A stretch of 64,000 bases of DNA. It comes from an uncultured Algibacter sp. GTDB taxonomy: Bacteria > Bacteroidota > Bacteroidia > Flavobacteriales > Flavobacteriaceae. This document shows positions 34,475-43,895 of the stretch, one piece after another (positions within the stretch are counted from its first letter, which is position 1; every line of letters begins with the position of its first letter). The notes under the pieces are model-generated. The model ran no database searches, had not been told where the DNA came from, and was given only the letters and a program-made list of their open reading frames with translations. The position numbers and the translations under genes were made by a program. The stretch spans positions 1 to 64,000 of the forward strand of contig NZ_CANLGU010000007.1 of assembly GCF_947490405.1 (NCBI RefSeq). Reading direction: 5' to 3'.

Positions 34475-35489
34475 GTTAAAAGGAGTTGCTATAGGAGCTG
34501 GATATTTTAGTAAGTTTCAATATGAAGCTTGGACACGAATCCCTGAAGTGGAAATTACAGCGTTATGTAATTCTAATCAAGAGCGGGCACAAGGTATTAT
34601 GAATAATTATGGTGTAAAAAAACATTACACTGATTATAAAGAAATGATACTAAAAGAGAAACCTGATTTTGTAGATATTATTACGCCGCCAGAAACACAT
34701 TTTGAAATGTGTAAGTTTGCTGCAGATCATGGGGTTCATATTATTTGTCAGAAACCATTGGCCCCTACTTTTGAGGAATCTCAGATGATAGTAGATTATG
34801 TTTCCAAAAAGGATGTACGTTTTGTTGTACATGAAAACTTCAGGTTTCAACCTTGGCACAGAGAGATAAAAAAGTTACTAGATAATGATGAAGTTGGAGA
34901 CCTATTCAATCTAAATTTTAGATCTCGAATGGGAGATGGATGGGGAGAGGATGCTTATTTATCAAGACAGCCTTATTTTAGAGACTATAAAAAATTATTA
35001 ATTTACGAAACAGGAGTTCATTTTATTGATACGTTTCGATATCATGCAGGAGAAGTTAAAAATGTATTTTCTATTTTAAAACGTTTAAACCCAGTGATAA
35101 AAGGAGAAGATTCAGGATTAATGATATTAAATTTTGATTCTAATGCCACAGCTATATGGGATGCTAATAGGTATAATGAAAGTAATATAGAAAACTTTAG
35201 ATACACATTTGGAGAATACCTTGTTGAAGGTTCGAAAGGATCTATTAGGTTGTATTATGATGGTAAAATAACAATACAAAACTTGGGGGAGGCAGAAAAA
35301 GAACACAACTACGAGCATAATAATGTTGGTTTTGCTGGTGATTGTTGTTACATATTTCAGCGAAATTTTATTGATAATTTAATTTCAGGATTGCCTTTTG
35401 AAACCAATGGCGATAGCTATTTAACAACCTTAAAAGTACAAGAAGCTGTATATAAATCAGCAGAAACCAATTTACCTGTTTTATTATAA
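34467..35489 (+). CDS. Gfo/Idh/MocA family NAD(P)-dependent oxidoreductase
   Basis: 340 residues from the ATG at 34467 (a GTG lies one codon upstream). The Rossmann domain has AIGAGYFSKFQYEAW and the second family motif ICQKPLAP, where Gln stands in place of the common Glu of EKP. The C-terminal domain contains ENFRFQPWHREIKKLL and ETGVHFIDTFRYHAGEV with the catalytic His region. The enzyme probably oxidises or reduces a sugar acid hydroxyl as a step in the operon's pathway. Substrate unknown. Last gene of the operon; followed by a terminator. Confidence 0.87.
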   Translation: MHKLKGVAIGAGYFSKFQYEAWTRIPEVEITALCNSNQERAQGIMNNYGVKKHYTDYKEMILKEKPDFVDIITPPETHFEMCKFAADHGVHIICQKPLAPTFEESQMIVDYVSKKDVRFVVHENFRFQPWHREIKKLLDNDEVGDLFNLNFRSRMGDGWGEDAYLSRQPYFRDYKKLLIYETGVHFIDTFRYHAGEVKNVFSILKRLNPVIKGEDSGLMILNFDSNATAIWDANRYNESNIENFRYTFGEYLVEGSKGSIRLYYDGKITIQNLGEAEKEHNYEHNNVGFAGDCCYIFQRNFIDNLISGLPFETNGDSYLTTLKVQEAVYKSAETNLPVLL

Positions 35490-35503
35490 ATTCAGTGCAT
35501 AAA

Positions 35504-35535
35504 AAAAGAGGTTTTTTTAACTAGAACCTCTTTTC
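35504..35535. terminator. Bidirectional terminator after the acid-sugar operon
   Basis: AAGAGGTT (35506-35513) and AACCTCTT (35525-35532) form an 8-bp stem with flanking A and T runs between two convergent transcription units. Confidence 0.8.
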
Positions 35536-35573
35536 TTAATGCACCTTTTTATTTTACTTCTAATAAGATTATA

Positions 35574-37202
35574 TTATTCTCCCAAAAACGGATATCTATA
35601 ATTGGTAGGTGTAACAAATGTTTCTTTTATCATTCTAGGCGATACCCAACGCAACAAATTTTGAGCACTTCCTGCTTTATCATTGGTTCCAGAGGCTCTT
35701 GCGCCACCAAATGGTTGTTGTCCTACAACAGCACCAGTTGGTTTGTCATTAATATAAAAGTTCCCAGCGGCATTTTGTAACGCTTCGGTAGCTTGTGTTA
35801 TGGCAAATCTGTCTTTTGCTAGTATAGCTCCTGTTAATGCGTATTCACTTGTTTCATCAACGAGTTTTAAAGTTTCAGCATAATTATCATCTTCATATAT
35901 GTAAATAGTGATTACTGGACCAAATAACTCTGTGCACATGGTTGTATACTTTGGGTCTTTAGCAACTATAACCGTTGGTTCAATAAAGTAGCCTTTAAGC
36001 TTATCGTAATTTCCTCCTACTATAATATCTGCATCAACATTGACTTTAGCATCATCAATATATTTTGCTAATTTATCGAATGAACCTTCATGAATTACAG
36101 CGGTAATGAAGTTATTCATGTCTTCAGGAGATCCCATCTTAAACGAGTTAACATCTTCAATAACAAAGCCCTTAATGTCTTCCCAAAGACTTTTTGGAAT
36201 ATAAGCCCTTGAAGCTGCACTGCATTTCTGACCTTGAAATTCAAAAGCACCACGAACAATTGCTGTAGCAACTTGTTTCGCGTCAGCCGATTTGTGAGCG
36301 ACGATGAAATCTTTCCCTCCTGTTTCTCCAACAATTCTTGGGTAGGTTTTGTAGTTATGAATGTTATTTCCTATTTGTTTCCAAAGTTCTTTAAAAATGA
36401 ATGTAGAGCCTGTGAAATGTAACCCAGAAAAATCAGGGCTTGCCATAACTGTATTAGTTATCATTACGGGGTCTCCAAATACTACATTTATTACACCAGG
36501 AGGGACACCAGCTTCTTCAAAAACATCCATAATCACTTTTGCAGAATATATCTGGCTATCACTAGGTTTCCAAACTACAACATTCCCCATTAACGCCATA
36601 CATGCAGGTAAGTTTCCAGCAATGGCGGTGAAGTTAAATGGTGTTACAGCATAAGTAAAGCCTTCCAATGGACGATATTCTATTCTATTCCAAGCATCAC
36701 TTGTGCTTTCTGGTTGTTCCATGTAAATGTCTGTCATAAACTGAACGTTAAAACGTAAAAAATCTATAAACTCACAAGCGGCATCAATTTCAGCCTGATG
36801 TATGGTTTTAGATTGTGCAATCATGGTTGCTGCGTTTATTTTGGCACGATAAGGTCCAGCAATTAACTCAGCTGCTTTTAAAAATATTCCAGCACGTTGT
36901 TCCCATGGCATTAATGCCCATGTTTTTCTGGCCTCTAAAGCAGTTGTAATAGCATCTTCAACATGCGTTTGTTCTGCTAAATGATAGGTTCCAACAATAT
37001 GTTGATGATCATGGGGTGGTGACATTGTTCTGGTTTTCCCTGTAGATATATGTTTACCATTTATGTATAATGGTACATCAATTTTACTATTAAACATCGC
37101 TTTGTAAGTCTTAAGAACTGCGTCACGTTCTGGTGATCCAGGAGCGTAAGATTTTACCGGTTCGTTAATCGCAATTGGCACATTAAAAAAGCCTTTTCCC
37201 AT
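35574..37202 (-). CDS. pruA: L-glutamate gamma-semialdehyde dehydrogenase (1-pyrroline-5-carboxylate dehydrogenase)
   Basis: Second step of proline catabolism: NAD-dependent oxidation of glutamate semialdehyde to glutamate. 542 residues, the eukaryote-like single-function form with the N-terminal extension ending EPVKSYAPGSPERDAV. Aldehyde dehydrogenase motifs: FTGSTFIFKELW, GETGGKDFIVAH (general base Glu) and FEFQGQKCSAASRAYIPKSLW (catalytic Cys), TELFGPVITIYIYED. The C-terminal GAVVGQQPFGGARASGTNDKAG is the usual cofactor/oligomer loop. Proline dehydrogenase is not in the window. Confidence 0.94.
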   Translation of the reverse strand: MGKGFFNVPIAINEPVKSYAPGSPERDAVLKTYKAMFNSKIDVPLYINGKHISTGKTRTMSPPHDHQHIVGTYHLAEQTHVEDAITTALEARKTWALMPWEQRAGIFLKAAELIAGPYRAKINAATMIAQSKTIHQAEIDAACEFIDFLRFNVQFMTDIYMEQPESTSDAWNRIEYRPLEGFTYAVTPFNFTAIAGNLPACMALMGNVVVWKPSDSQIYSAKVIMDVFEEAGVPPGVINVVFGDPVMITNTVMASPDFSGLHFTGSTFIFKELWKQIGNNIHNYKTYPRIVGETGGKDFIVAHKSADAKQVATAIVRGAFEFQGQKCSAASRAYIPKSLWEDIKGFVIEDVNSFKMGSPEDMNNFITAVIHEGSFDKLAKYIDDAKVNVDADIIVGGNYDKLKGYFIEPTVIVAKDPKYTTMCTELFGPVITIYIYEDDNYAETLKLVDETSEYALTGAILAKDRFAITQATEALQNAAGNFYINDKPTGAVVGQQPFGGARASGTNDKAGSAQNLLRWVSPRMIKETFVTPTNYRYPFLGE

Positions 37203-37353
37203 GATTTTTGAGTTTTCGTTATTGAATTTTCAGTAAATGTGCTGCAAATTTAAGAATTTTCAAATTATTAATAAGGAACATGACTTATTAAAATGGCGTT
37301 AAATTTTGATTATTTTTTGTAAGTTGCCAAAGCATTTCGAGACTACGTTTTTT

Positions 37354-38076
37354 ATGTGTACAGTTACAATAATTCCTCAAGAAAATAATGGGTTTGTATT
37401 AACATCTAATCGAGATGAAGCTCCAGATAGAGTATCATTGGCTCCTGATTTTTATTCGGTTGATGGTATTAAGTTGTTGTTTCCAAAAGATAAAATGGGA
37501 GGTACATGGATTGGGGTTAGTGAAAATAATCGTGTGGTATGTTTGCTTAATGGTGCTTTTGAAAAGCATGAAAGGAAATCAAATTACAGAAAAAGCCGAG
37601 GTATTGTTGCTAATGATTTTATGGTTTCAGAAGATATTGTGAAGACGATTGAAGCTTACAATCTTAATGATATTGAGCCTTTTACTATTGTAATTGCTGA
37701 TTGGAACCCCCAACTTAAATTTTATGAGCTAGTTTGGGATGGTAAGCACAAACATTTTGTTGAGTTTCCTTTGGAATCAAGAATTTGGTCATCTTCTACT
37801 TTATATACTGAAGCTATGAAAAAAGAGCGTCAGCAATGGTTTGAAAATTTTGAAGCATTTAATGATTTGAACACCAATTCGTTATTGGAATTTCATAAAC
37901 ACAAAGATGTTGAAAATATGGATTATGGTGTTATTATGGATCGTGGTTTTGTAAAAACAACTAGTGTAACTCAAGTTGAAAAACAGGATAATGCTGTGAA
38001 TATGCGTTATGAAAATCTTCAAAGTAAAACAGTTACAATTAAAACATTCAACCTTACTCAAGTAGTTAATGGATAG
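37354..38076 (+). CDS. NRDE (TANGO2-like) family protein
   Basis: 240 residues beginning MCTVTIIP at the ATG at 37354; the frame is open upstream but Cys2 directly after Met is a conserved N-terminal feature of this family, so the trimmed start is preferred. The name-giving motif is SNRDEAPDR; also GGTWIGVSENNRVVCLLNG and FTIVIADWNP. The fold resembles Ntn hydrolases, and a role in heme or coenzyme-A metabolism is suggested for relatives; not settled. It overlaps the next gene by 8 bp. Confidence 0.88.
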   Translation: MCTVTIIPQENNGFVLTSNRDEAPDRVSLAPDFYSVDGIKLLFPKDKMGGTWIGVSENNRVVCLLNGAFEKHERKSNYRKSRGIVANDFMVSEDIVKTIEAYNLNDIEPFTIVIADWNPQLKFYELVWDGKHKHFVEFPLESRIWSSSTLYTEAMKKERQQWFENFEAFNDLNTNSLLEFHKHKDVENMDYGVIMDRGFVKTTSVTQVEKQDNAVNMRYENLQSKTVTIKTFNLTQVVNG

Positions 38077-39076
38077 TACGGGTATTATTTTAACACTAGC
38101 ATATCCAGATACTATTGTTATGGTTTCTGAAGAATGGTTTTCTCCTTTTTTAAGGTATTTAGGTGTTGGTAAAAAAAACTATTTGCGTGCGGGTCATGCA
38201 GCCTTAGTGCTCATAGATAAGGAGACAGGTGTTTTGGAATATCATGATTTTGGACGTTACATTACGTCTGAGCCAAATGGAAGAGTACGAGGAAGTGATA
38301 CTGATAACGAATTACATTTTCCACTAAAAGCAGAAATTAAAAATGGTACAATTGCCAATTTAAGTGCTATTTTAGAATTTTTAGGGACGCACCCTAAACT
38401 AACGCATGGTGACGGGAAATTAGTGGCTTCGGTTTGTTATGCTGTAAATTATAAAAAAGCACGAACCCATATTACTGCAATGCAAAACAAACACTTTATA
38501 CGGTATGCCGCTTTTATAAAAGATGCTTGTAATTGTGCGCGTTTTGTAACCGATTCGTTAATAGCTTCAGTAACAAACTCTGAAATAAAAAAGAAGCTGG
38601 AAAACTCTAAGTGGTTTACACCAAGTACAGTAGGGAATGTGTTGCTTGCTGATACTGAGAATCACCCTTTTGAGGTTTCTGAAACTGGAGTAATTAAGAA
38701 ATTTGAAGGTTCTCAAAAAAGTGAAAACTTACGTTGTTTTTTGGATAGATTAAAAAATCATAAAGTAAATTTAGTTGGAACTTTAGAGCCCAAACATAAT
38801 GATGAGGTTCATGAAAGGGGGCAATGGCTTACTGGAATTGCAGCAGGTGCATGGTTTGAACTTTATGATTTAGGTAGTAAAACTGAATATCGATTTAGGC
38901 GTGTTTCTCCTTATGGGCATATAGATTGTGATACTATTTTTAATATTAACGATACATCGTTTGACTACAATGATGATTATGAATTTATTCATTATTCGAA
39001 TTGTAAATTTTTTCATGTAAAGCAGCGCAATCAAGTTTACAAGTTTGAACGTAAAGATTTAGTTGATTCTTATTAA
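38069..39076 (+). CDS. Conserved flavobacterial protein (DUF6695-like), possible permuted papain-fold
   Basis: 335 residues, no signal peptide, no membrane helix. The N-terminal two thirds have LRAGHAALVLIDKETGVLEYHDFGRY and, 110 residues later, DACNCARFVTDSLI. A His in a GHAAL segment followed by a Cys in an N-C-x-x-F segment is the order seen in circularly permuted NlpC/P60-type enzymes, so an amidase or acyltransferase activity is possible; this is inference. The C-terminal third (GAGAWFELYDL... YRFRRVSPYGHIDCDTIF) looks like a separate beta domain. The family name DUF6695 is from memory of the usual neighbour of NRDE proteins in flavobacteria and is uncertain. Confidence 0.6.
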   Translation: MDSTGIILTLAYPDTIVMVSEEWFSPFLRYLGVGKKNYLRAGHAALVLIDKETGVLEYHDFGRYITSEPNGRVRGSDTDNELHFPLKAEIKNGTIANLSAILEFLGTHPKLTHGDGKLVASVCYAVNYKKARTHITAMQNKHFIRYAAFIKDACNCARFVTDSLIASVTNSEIKKKLENSKWFTPSTVGNVLLADTENHPFEVSETGVIKKFEGSQKSENLRCFLDRLKNHKVNLVGTLEPKHNDEVHERGQWLTGIAAGAWFELYDLGSKTEYRFRRVSPYGHIDCDTIFNINDTSFDYNDDYEFIHYSNCKFFHVKQRNQVYKFERKDLVDSY

Positions 39077-39358
39077 GTATATAATTTCTTTAAATCGGAT
39101 AATGTTACTATTATATAAATTATTCTTAGCATATACACTGATGCTTTAGAGAAATCTAGCTAAGTCAGATAAATAAAAAATCAATGATATGCTAAGTAAT
39201 GGTGTATTTAGATTAACTTATTTAAAACCCCTAACTTCTTATAGCGATTGGGAGAAAGATTGAGTAGTGAAATATTTATATTCACAAATTCGATGGTTTG
39301 AAATATAAAGCAATAAGTTATAACCCGACTCATTTCGGGGAAATCACAAATCAAAAAA

Positions 39359-39745
39359 TTAATTTATAGCAAAAGGAGCACTTAACTTAAATGTTGGTAT
39401 AGTGACTTGGAATTTTTTAGTAGTAGTTAAATTAACCATACTATAATGACCTTGCATAGCTCCAAATGGAGATGTGAGCAAGCAACCCGACGTGTAGGTG
39501 TGAGATTCTCCTGGTTTTATTACCGGTTTTTTTCCAATAACACCTTCGCCAGAAACAGTTTCAATATTGTTTAAGGCATCTAGAATTTCCCAATGGCGTG
39601 CATTTAGCTGAACAGAGTCTTTGCTTTGGTTTTCGATAGTTACTGTATATCCAAAGGCGTAGTGAATTTTATAATTTTTATAAAATGAGCCTTCGAAATT
39701 AGTTTCGACCGAAATTTTTATGCCTTTAGTAACCTGTTGAACCAT
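39359..39745 (-). CDS. apaG: ApaG family protein
   Basis: 128-residue all-beta fibronectin III-like protein. Family features: YTVTIENQSKDSVQLNARHWEILDA, then VSGEGVIGKKPVIKPGESHTYTSGCLLTSPFGAMQGHYSMV. ApaG is linked to Co2+/Mg2+ tolerance and to diadenosine tetraphosphate control, and binds pyrophosphates in some species; mechanism unclear. The preceding 282 bp (39077-39358) hold no gene, only a degenerate CCCGA/TTCGGGG hairpin at about 39325-39341. Confidence 0.92.
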   Translation of the reverse strand: MVQQVTKGIKISVETNFEGSFYKNYKIHYAFGYTVTIENQSKDSVQLNARHWEILDALNNIETVSGEGVIGKKPVIKPGESHTYTSGCLLTSPFGAMQGHYSMVNLTTTKKFQVTIPTFKLSAPFAIN

Positions 39746-39901
39746 TGATGTACAAGTGTTTGCGTGTGCTAAAATAATAAATATTAAGTGGTTAACGTAA
39801 ATTTTAACGTCTTTGATGTAAAAATTAGATGAAATGCATTTTTAGCCTATAATAATTGTTAAATAGCTAGTTCAGCTTAATATTATTAGAGGTTTTGAGG
39901 T

Positions 39902-41152
39902 CTAGTTTGAAATATTTGTAGATGATACTTCATTAAATCCAATAATTCTGTCGTAACGTGTACCTAAATCGCGATAATATACTAAGACTTTATAGTTGTT
40001 TTCAGTTTGCCAAAAATCACCACTTATTGCCCCTTCTTTAAGAGTTCCGTTTTTTTCGACAACAACATATTTGTAATTGTAGAAGCCTTGTTTGAGTTTC
40101 ATATCTGTCTCGTAAAGATTTCTTTGACTGTTAAAGGTCATTTTGTTATAATTTTCTAAAGCATAATTGTTATAATTACCATAAACATAAATACTTTCAC
40201 CGTTTGTTAATTCTGGGTATTGTAGTGAGAAATGTACTTGAACATAATCAGCTTCAATGGATACATCCTCTCTGTCAATAGCTACTATTTTAAATTGTCC
40301 GTTTATATCTGGGTTGTAAGTATAAGGTAAATTGGCTCTTGAAATATCTGTGAACAAATAGGAATGATATATGTCTTCAAGAGCAATAGATTCCACACGC
40401 ATGGTGGCAGCTCTAACATCTTTAGTTTCAAAAAATAAATATTCATTTCCACCAGGGAAAGCAGTTTCTTTTACATAGCGGTAAATAAGTTTGTTGCCAA
40501 CTGTGTATTGAGGTTTTAAATTGGAAATAGCAGTATGTAAATTTCTGTTTTGAATAATTAAGGCTTTTACCGTTTGAAGTGGATTATTTATTTGAGGTCC
40601 CGAAGAAATTTCAATGTCTACCGTTTGCATGTAATCAATAGTGCTAACATCTCGGGATCTTTTGATGCTTATTCCGGGTATAACAATATCCTCATATATC
40701 ATAAATTTTCTTGAAAATACTAATTCATCACCATCCGTATCATAAAACGAAATAATGTAGTTGCCCGAAACCTTTAAGCTTTTGGTTTGCTGATTTGGGA
40801 TTGATAATTTATAATGCGAATACATTTGAAAGGTGTTGAATGAATTCGTGTAGTCTTGAATCCTAAAATTATCTACCCCAGATAGAAATTCTGGTTTTAC
40901 GAGGATAGACTCTTTCCAATCATAATCATAATGTTCAATTTTATAATAAAAATCGGGTTCATCTGTAACTAAAGCATCAAATTCTATATAGAAAGGTTCA
41001 CCTAATTTGATAATAGGGAGTTCACCTAAATCACTGCTATTACTTTTAAATGTTACAGATTTTATATAATCTGGCGGATTAACTTCTTCAACTTGAGAAT
41101 AGGCAGAAATAGTTGAAAATAAAACGAGAAATAAAAAATGTTTTGGGTTCAT
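39902..41152 (-). CDS. Type IX secretion system plug protein (DUF5103)
   Basis: About 416 residues from the ATG at 41152 (MNPKHFLFLVLFSTISAYSQ), giving a signal peptide ending SAYSQ. All-beta protein with PPDYIKSVTFKSNSSDLGELPIIKLGEPFYIEFDAL near the start, FYYKIEHYDYDWKESIL, and LYETDMKLKQGFYNYKYVV near the C-terminus, typical of DUF5103. Members were found bound to the SprA (Sov) translocon as the plug on the periplasmic side. apaG and nqr as neighbours are usual in flavobacteria. Confidence 0.85.
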   Translation of the reverse strand: MNPKHFLFLVLFSTISAYSQVEEVNPPDYIKSVTFKSNSSDLGELPIIKLGEPFYIEFDALVTDEPDFYYKIEHYDYDWKESILVKPEFLSGVDNFRIQDYTNSFNTFQMYSHYKLSIPNQQTKSLKVSGNYIISFYDTDGDELVFSRKFMIYEDIVIPGISIKRSRDVSTIDYMQTVDIEISSGPQINNPLQTVKALIIQNRNLHTAISNLKPQYTVGNKLIYRYVKETAFPGGNEYLFFETKDVRAATMRVESIALEDIYHSYLFTDISRANLPYTYNPDINGQFKIVAIDREDVSIEADYVQVHFSLQYPELTNGESIYVYGNYNNYALENYNKMTFNSQRNLYETDMKLKQGFYNYKYVVVEKNGTLKEGAISGDFWQTENNYKVLVYYRDLGTRYDRIIGFNEVSSTNISN

Positions 41153-41269
41153 AATCTTGAATATAAACAAAGGTAATCAAATTTCATACCTTAAAATTAT
41201 ATATATTGTTTATAATGATTATAAATAAAAAAGATGTTATAATTTAAAAAATATATTAGTATTAATTCG

Positions 41270-41277
41270 TATTTTTG
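41270..41277 (+). promoter_or_regulatory. Candidate -7 promoter element of the nqr operon
   Basis: TATTTTTG matches TAnnTTTG and lies 37 bp before the nqrA start. No perfect TTG is seen at the right distance upstream (TTA at 41256), so only the -7 element is annotated. Confidence 0.4.
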
Positions 41278-41314
41278 CACCGATTTTTAGACAACTAATT
41301 TCAATTAAATAAAT

Positions 41315-42670
41315 ATGTCAAACGACATTCGTATTAAAAAAGGTCTGGACATTAAACTTAAGGGTGAAGCTGAAAAAACCGTTGAACAAGCTGTTATCAG
41401 TAACTACAACACCATAAGGCCAGAAGATTTTCACGGCATAATACCAAAACTTGTTGCAAAAGAGGGAACCACAGTAAAAGCTGGTGGTACTGTTTTTTTT
41501 AATAAAGATAATGAGGATATGAAATTTGTATCCCCAGTTTCTGGAAAAGTAGTTGAGGTATTGCGTGGACCGAGAAGACGCATTGATGCTGTTAAAATAG
41601 AAGCTGATAAAACGCAAACTTTCGAAGATATTGGGAAGTTTGATGTGGGTGCTTCAAAACCAGAAGCTATAAAAGCACATTTACTAGCTTCAGGCTGTTG
41701 GCCTTTTATAAAACAGCGTCCTTATGACGTAATTGCAAATCCGAATAGTTCGCCAAAAGCCATATTCATTTCTGGATATGCTAGTGCACCATTGGCAGCT
41801 GATTTAGATTTTACCTTACAAGGAAAAGAGTCTGAGTTACAAGCAGCAATTTCAGCTTTAGGAAAATTGACTGAAGGACAAGTACACGTTTCTGTTGGTA
41901 AAAATTCTAACTCACCGTTAGCAGGATTAACAGGAGTTAGTTTACACAAAGTTTCGGGGCCGCATCCGTCAGGGAATGTTGGTACATTAATCAATAAAAT
42001 TAATCCAGTAAACAAAGGCGAAGTTGTTTGGACAGTTAATGCCCAAGATTTAGTAATTATTGGAGAATTACTTTTAACAGGTAAGTTTAATGCAGAGCGT
42101 ATAGTTGCCTTAGTTGGATCTTCTGTTGAAAAACCAAGATATTTTAAAACCCTTGCAGGAAGTGAGATATCTACCATAATTTATGATAAAGGCGTTGCTA
42201 AAGATGGTAATGATCGTGTTATTTCAGGAAACGTATTGTCTGGTAAACAAATAAATCCAGATGGGAGTTTAGATTATTACAGCAACGTAGTTTCTGTAAT
42301 ACCAGAGGGTGATGATTATGAGTTTTTTGGTTGGAATAAACCAATTTTTAATAAAATATCTACTTCTAGAGCTTTAACGTTTTCATGGTTGAATCCTAAG
42401 AAAGCGTATGAATTAAATACTAATACAAATGGTGAACATAGAGCATTTGTAACTACAGGAACTTATGAAGAAGTATTTCCACTTGATATTTATCCAATGC
42501 AAATCTTAAAGGCTTGTATGTATAAGGATTTAGATGAGATGGAAGCTTTAGGGATGTATGAGGTTGCTCCAGAAGATTTTGCATTAACAGAATTTGTATG
42601 TGTTTCTAAACAGCCACATCAAAAAATTATAAGAGAAGGTTTAGACTTAATGCTTAAAGAGATAGGATAA
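41315..42670 (+). CDS. nqrA: Na+-translocating NADH:quinone reductase subunit A
   Basis: First gene of nqrABCDEF. NqrA is the soluble cytoplasmic subunit of the Na+ pump and helps bind quinone. 451 residues; typical start KKGLDIKLKGEAEKTVEQAV, then FHGIIPKLVAKEGTTVKAGGTVFF (biotinyl-lipoyl-like fold), LASGCWPFIKQRPYD, ISGYASAPLAADLDF, and LDIYPMQILKACMYKDLDEMEALGMYEVAPEDFALTEFVCVSK at the end. It ends where nqrB begins (TAATG). Confidence 0.96.
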   Translation: MSNDIRIKKGLDIKLKGEAEKTVEQAVISNYNTIRPEDFHGIIPKLVAKEGTTVKAGGTVFFNKDNEDMKFVSPVSGKVVEVLRGPRRRIDAVKIEADKTQTFEDIGKFDVGASKPEAIKAHLLASGCWPFIKQRPYDVIANPNSSPKAIFISGYASAPLAADLDFTLQGKESELQAAISALGKLTEGQVHVSVGKNSNSPLAGLTGVSLHKVSGPHPSGNVGTLINKINPVNKGEVVWTVNAQDLVIIGELLLTGKFNAERIVALVGSSVEKPRYFKTLAGSEISTIIYDKGVAKDGNDRVISGNVLSGKQINPDGSLDYYSNVVSVIPEGDDYEFFGWNKPIFNKISTSRALTFSWLNPKKAYELNTNTNGEHRAFVTTGTYEEVFPLDIYPMQILKACMYKDLDEMEALGMYEVAPEDFALTEFVCVSKQPHQKIIREGLDLMLKEIG

Positions 42671-43893
42671 TGGGTTTAAAAGAAAATTTACACAATTTTA
42701 AAGAGAAGAATAAGAATAAAAAGTGGTTACCAGGATTTAATGCCCTTTTTACATTCTTATATATGCCTAATGAGACTACCCATAACGGAACTCACATTAA
42801 GGCAGCCGATGATTTAAAGCGTACTATGAATACCGTAATTATGGCTTTAGTACCATGTTTAATATTCGGTATGTTCAATGCTGGTTATCAGCATTATCTA
42901 GCTCAAGGATTAATAGAGTCTGCTGATGGGTTTTTAGGAGCTTCATTTTGGACCTGGGATAATCTTGTTATTGGACTTTGGAAAGTTTTACCATTAGTAA
43001 TTGTGTCTTATGGTGTTGGTTTAGCAGTAGAGTTCGTATTTGCCATAATTAAAGGTCATGAAGTTGAAGAAGGATACTTGGTAACAGGTATGTTAGTACC
43101 ACTTATAGTTCCCGTTGATATTCCATTATGGATGTTAGCTGTAGCCGTAGTTTTTGGAGTTGTTATTGGTAAAGAGGTGTTTGGTGGAACAGGTATGAAT
43201 ATTTTAAATCCAGCACTAACAATCAGAGCTTTTCTTTTCTTTGCATATCCTACTTGGATGTCTGGAGATAAGGTTTGGGTTCATGGAGCTGTTGAACGTG
43301 ATCAAATGATTGCAGCAGGTCAAAACTTAGATGCTATATCAGGTGAAACAATTTTAGGTACTTATGCAGCAAATAACCCTGTTGATTACAGTTATTTGGA
43401 TATGTTTTGGGGAATAATACCTGGTTCCGTTGGAGAAACTTCTAAATTCTTAATCATAATAGGTGCTTTGTTTTTGATTTTCACTAAAATAGGAAGTTGG
43501 AGAATTATTATTTCAACACTAATTGGTGCACTGACTATGGGGCTAATATTTAATGGTGTAGTAGATGCAGGTTGGATTGGAGAATCAAGTAAATTTTATG
43601 GATTGATGAGTGTACCCTTTTGGCAACATTTAATAATTGGTAGTATTTTATTTGGAGCGGTTTATATGGCTACAGATCCGGTGACAGCCTCTCAAACAAA
43701 TAAAGGAAAATGGATTTATGGGTTTTTAATAGGTTTTATTTCTATTATGATTCGTGTGTTTAATCCAGCTTATCCAGAAGGTGTATTCTTAGCTATTTTG
43801 TTGATGAATGTATTTGCACCAACAATTGATCACTATGTAGTTCAAGGTAATGTGAAGAGAAGAATGAAACGTTTAAAAGTTAAAACAGCATAA
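42670..43893 (+). CDS. nqrB: Na+-translocating NADH:quinone reductase subunit B
   Basis: Membrane subunit that carries riboflavin and a covalent FMN. 407 residues with about ten helices; GGTGMNILNPALTIRAFLFFAYP is a strong family match. The expected FMN-threonine motif is DAISGETIL with Thr227; where ApbE substrates usually read SGAT, this has Glu before the Thr. PGSVGETSK and MATDPVTASQT follow as expected. ApbE, which attaches the FMN, is encoded at 54106-55083. Confidence 0.96.
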   Translation: MGLKENLHNFKEKNKNKKWLPGFNALFTFLYMPNETTHNGTHIKAADDLKRTMNTVIMALVPCLIFGMFNAGYQHYLAQGLIESADGFLGASFWTWDNLVIGLWKVLPLVIVSYGVGLAVEFVFAIIKGHEVEEGYLVTGMLVPLIVPVDIPLWMLAVAVVFGVVIGKEVFGGTGMNILNPALTIRAFLFFAYPTWMSGDKVWVHGAVERDQMIAAGQNLDAISGETILGTYAANNPVDYSYLDMFWGIIPGSVGETSKFLIIIGALFLIFTKIGSWRIIISTLIGALTMGLIFNGVVDAGWIGESSKFYGLMSVPFWQHLIIGSILFGAVYMATDPVTASQTNKGKWIYGFLIGFISIMIRVFNPAYPEGVFLAILLMNVFAPTIDHYVVQGNVKRRMKRLKVKTA

Positions 43894-43895
43894 TT

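Noticed and set aside
41722-42177. 151-codon open frame opposite nqrA
   Set aside because: Antisense to strongly conserved NqrA sequence; no separate ribosome-binding context or family motif.
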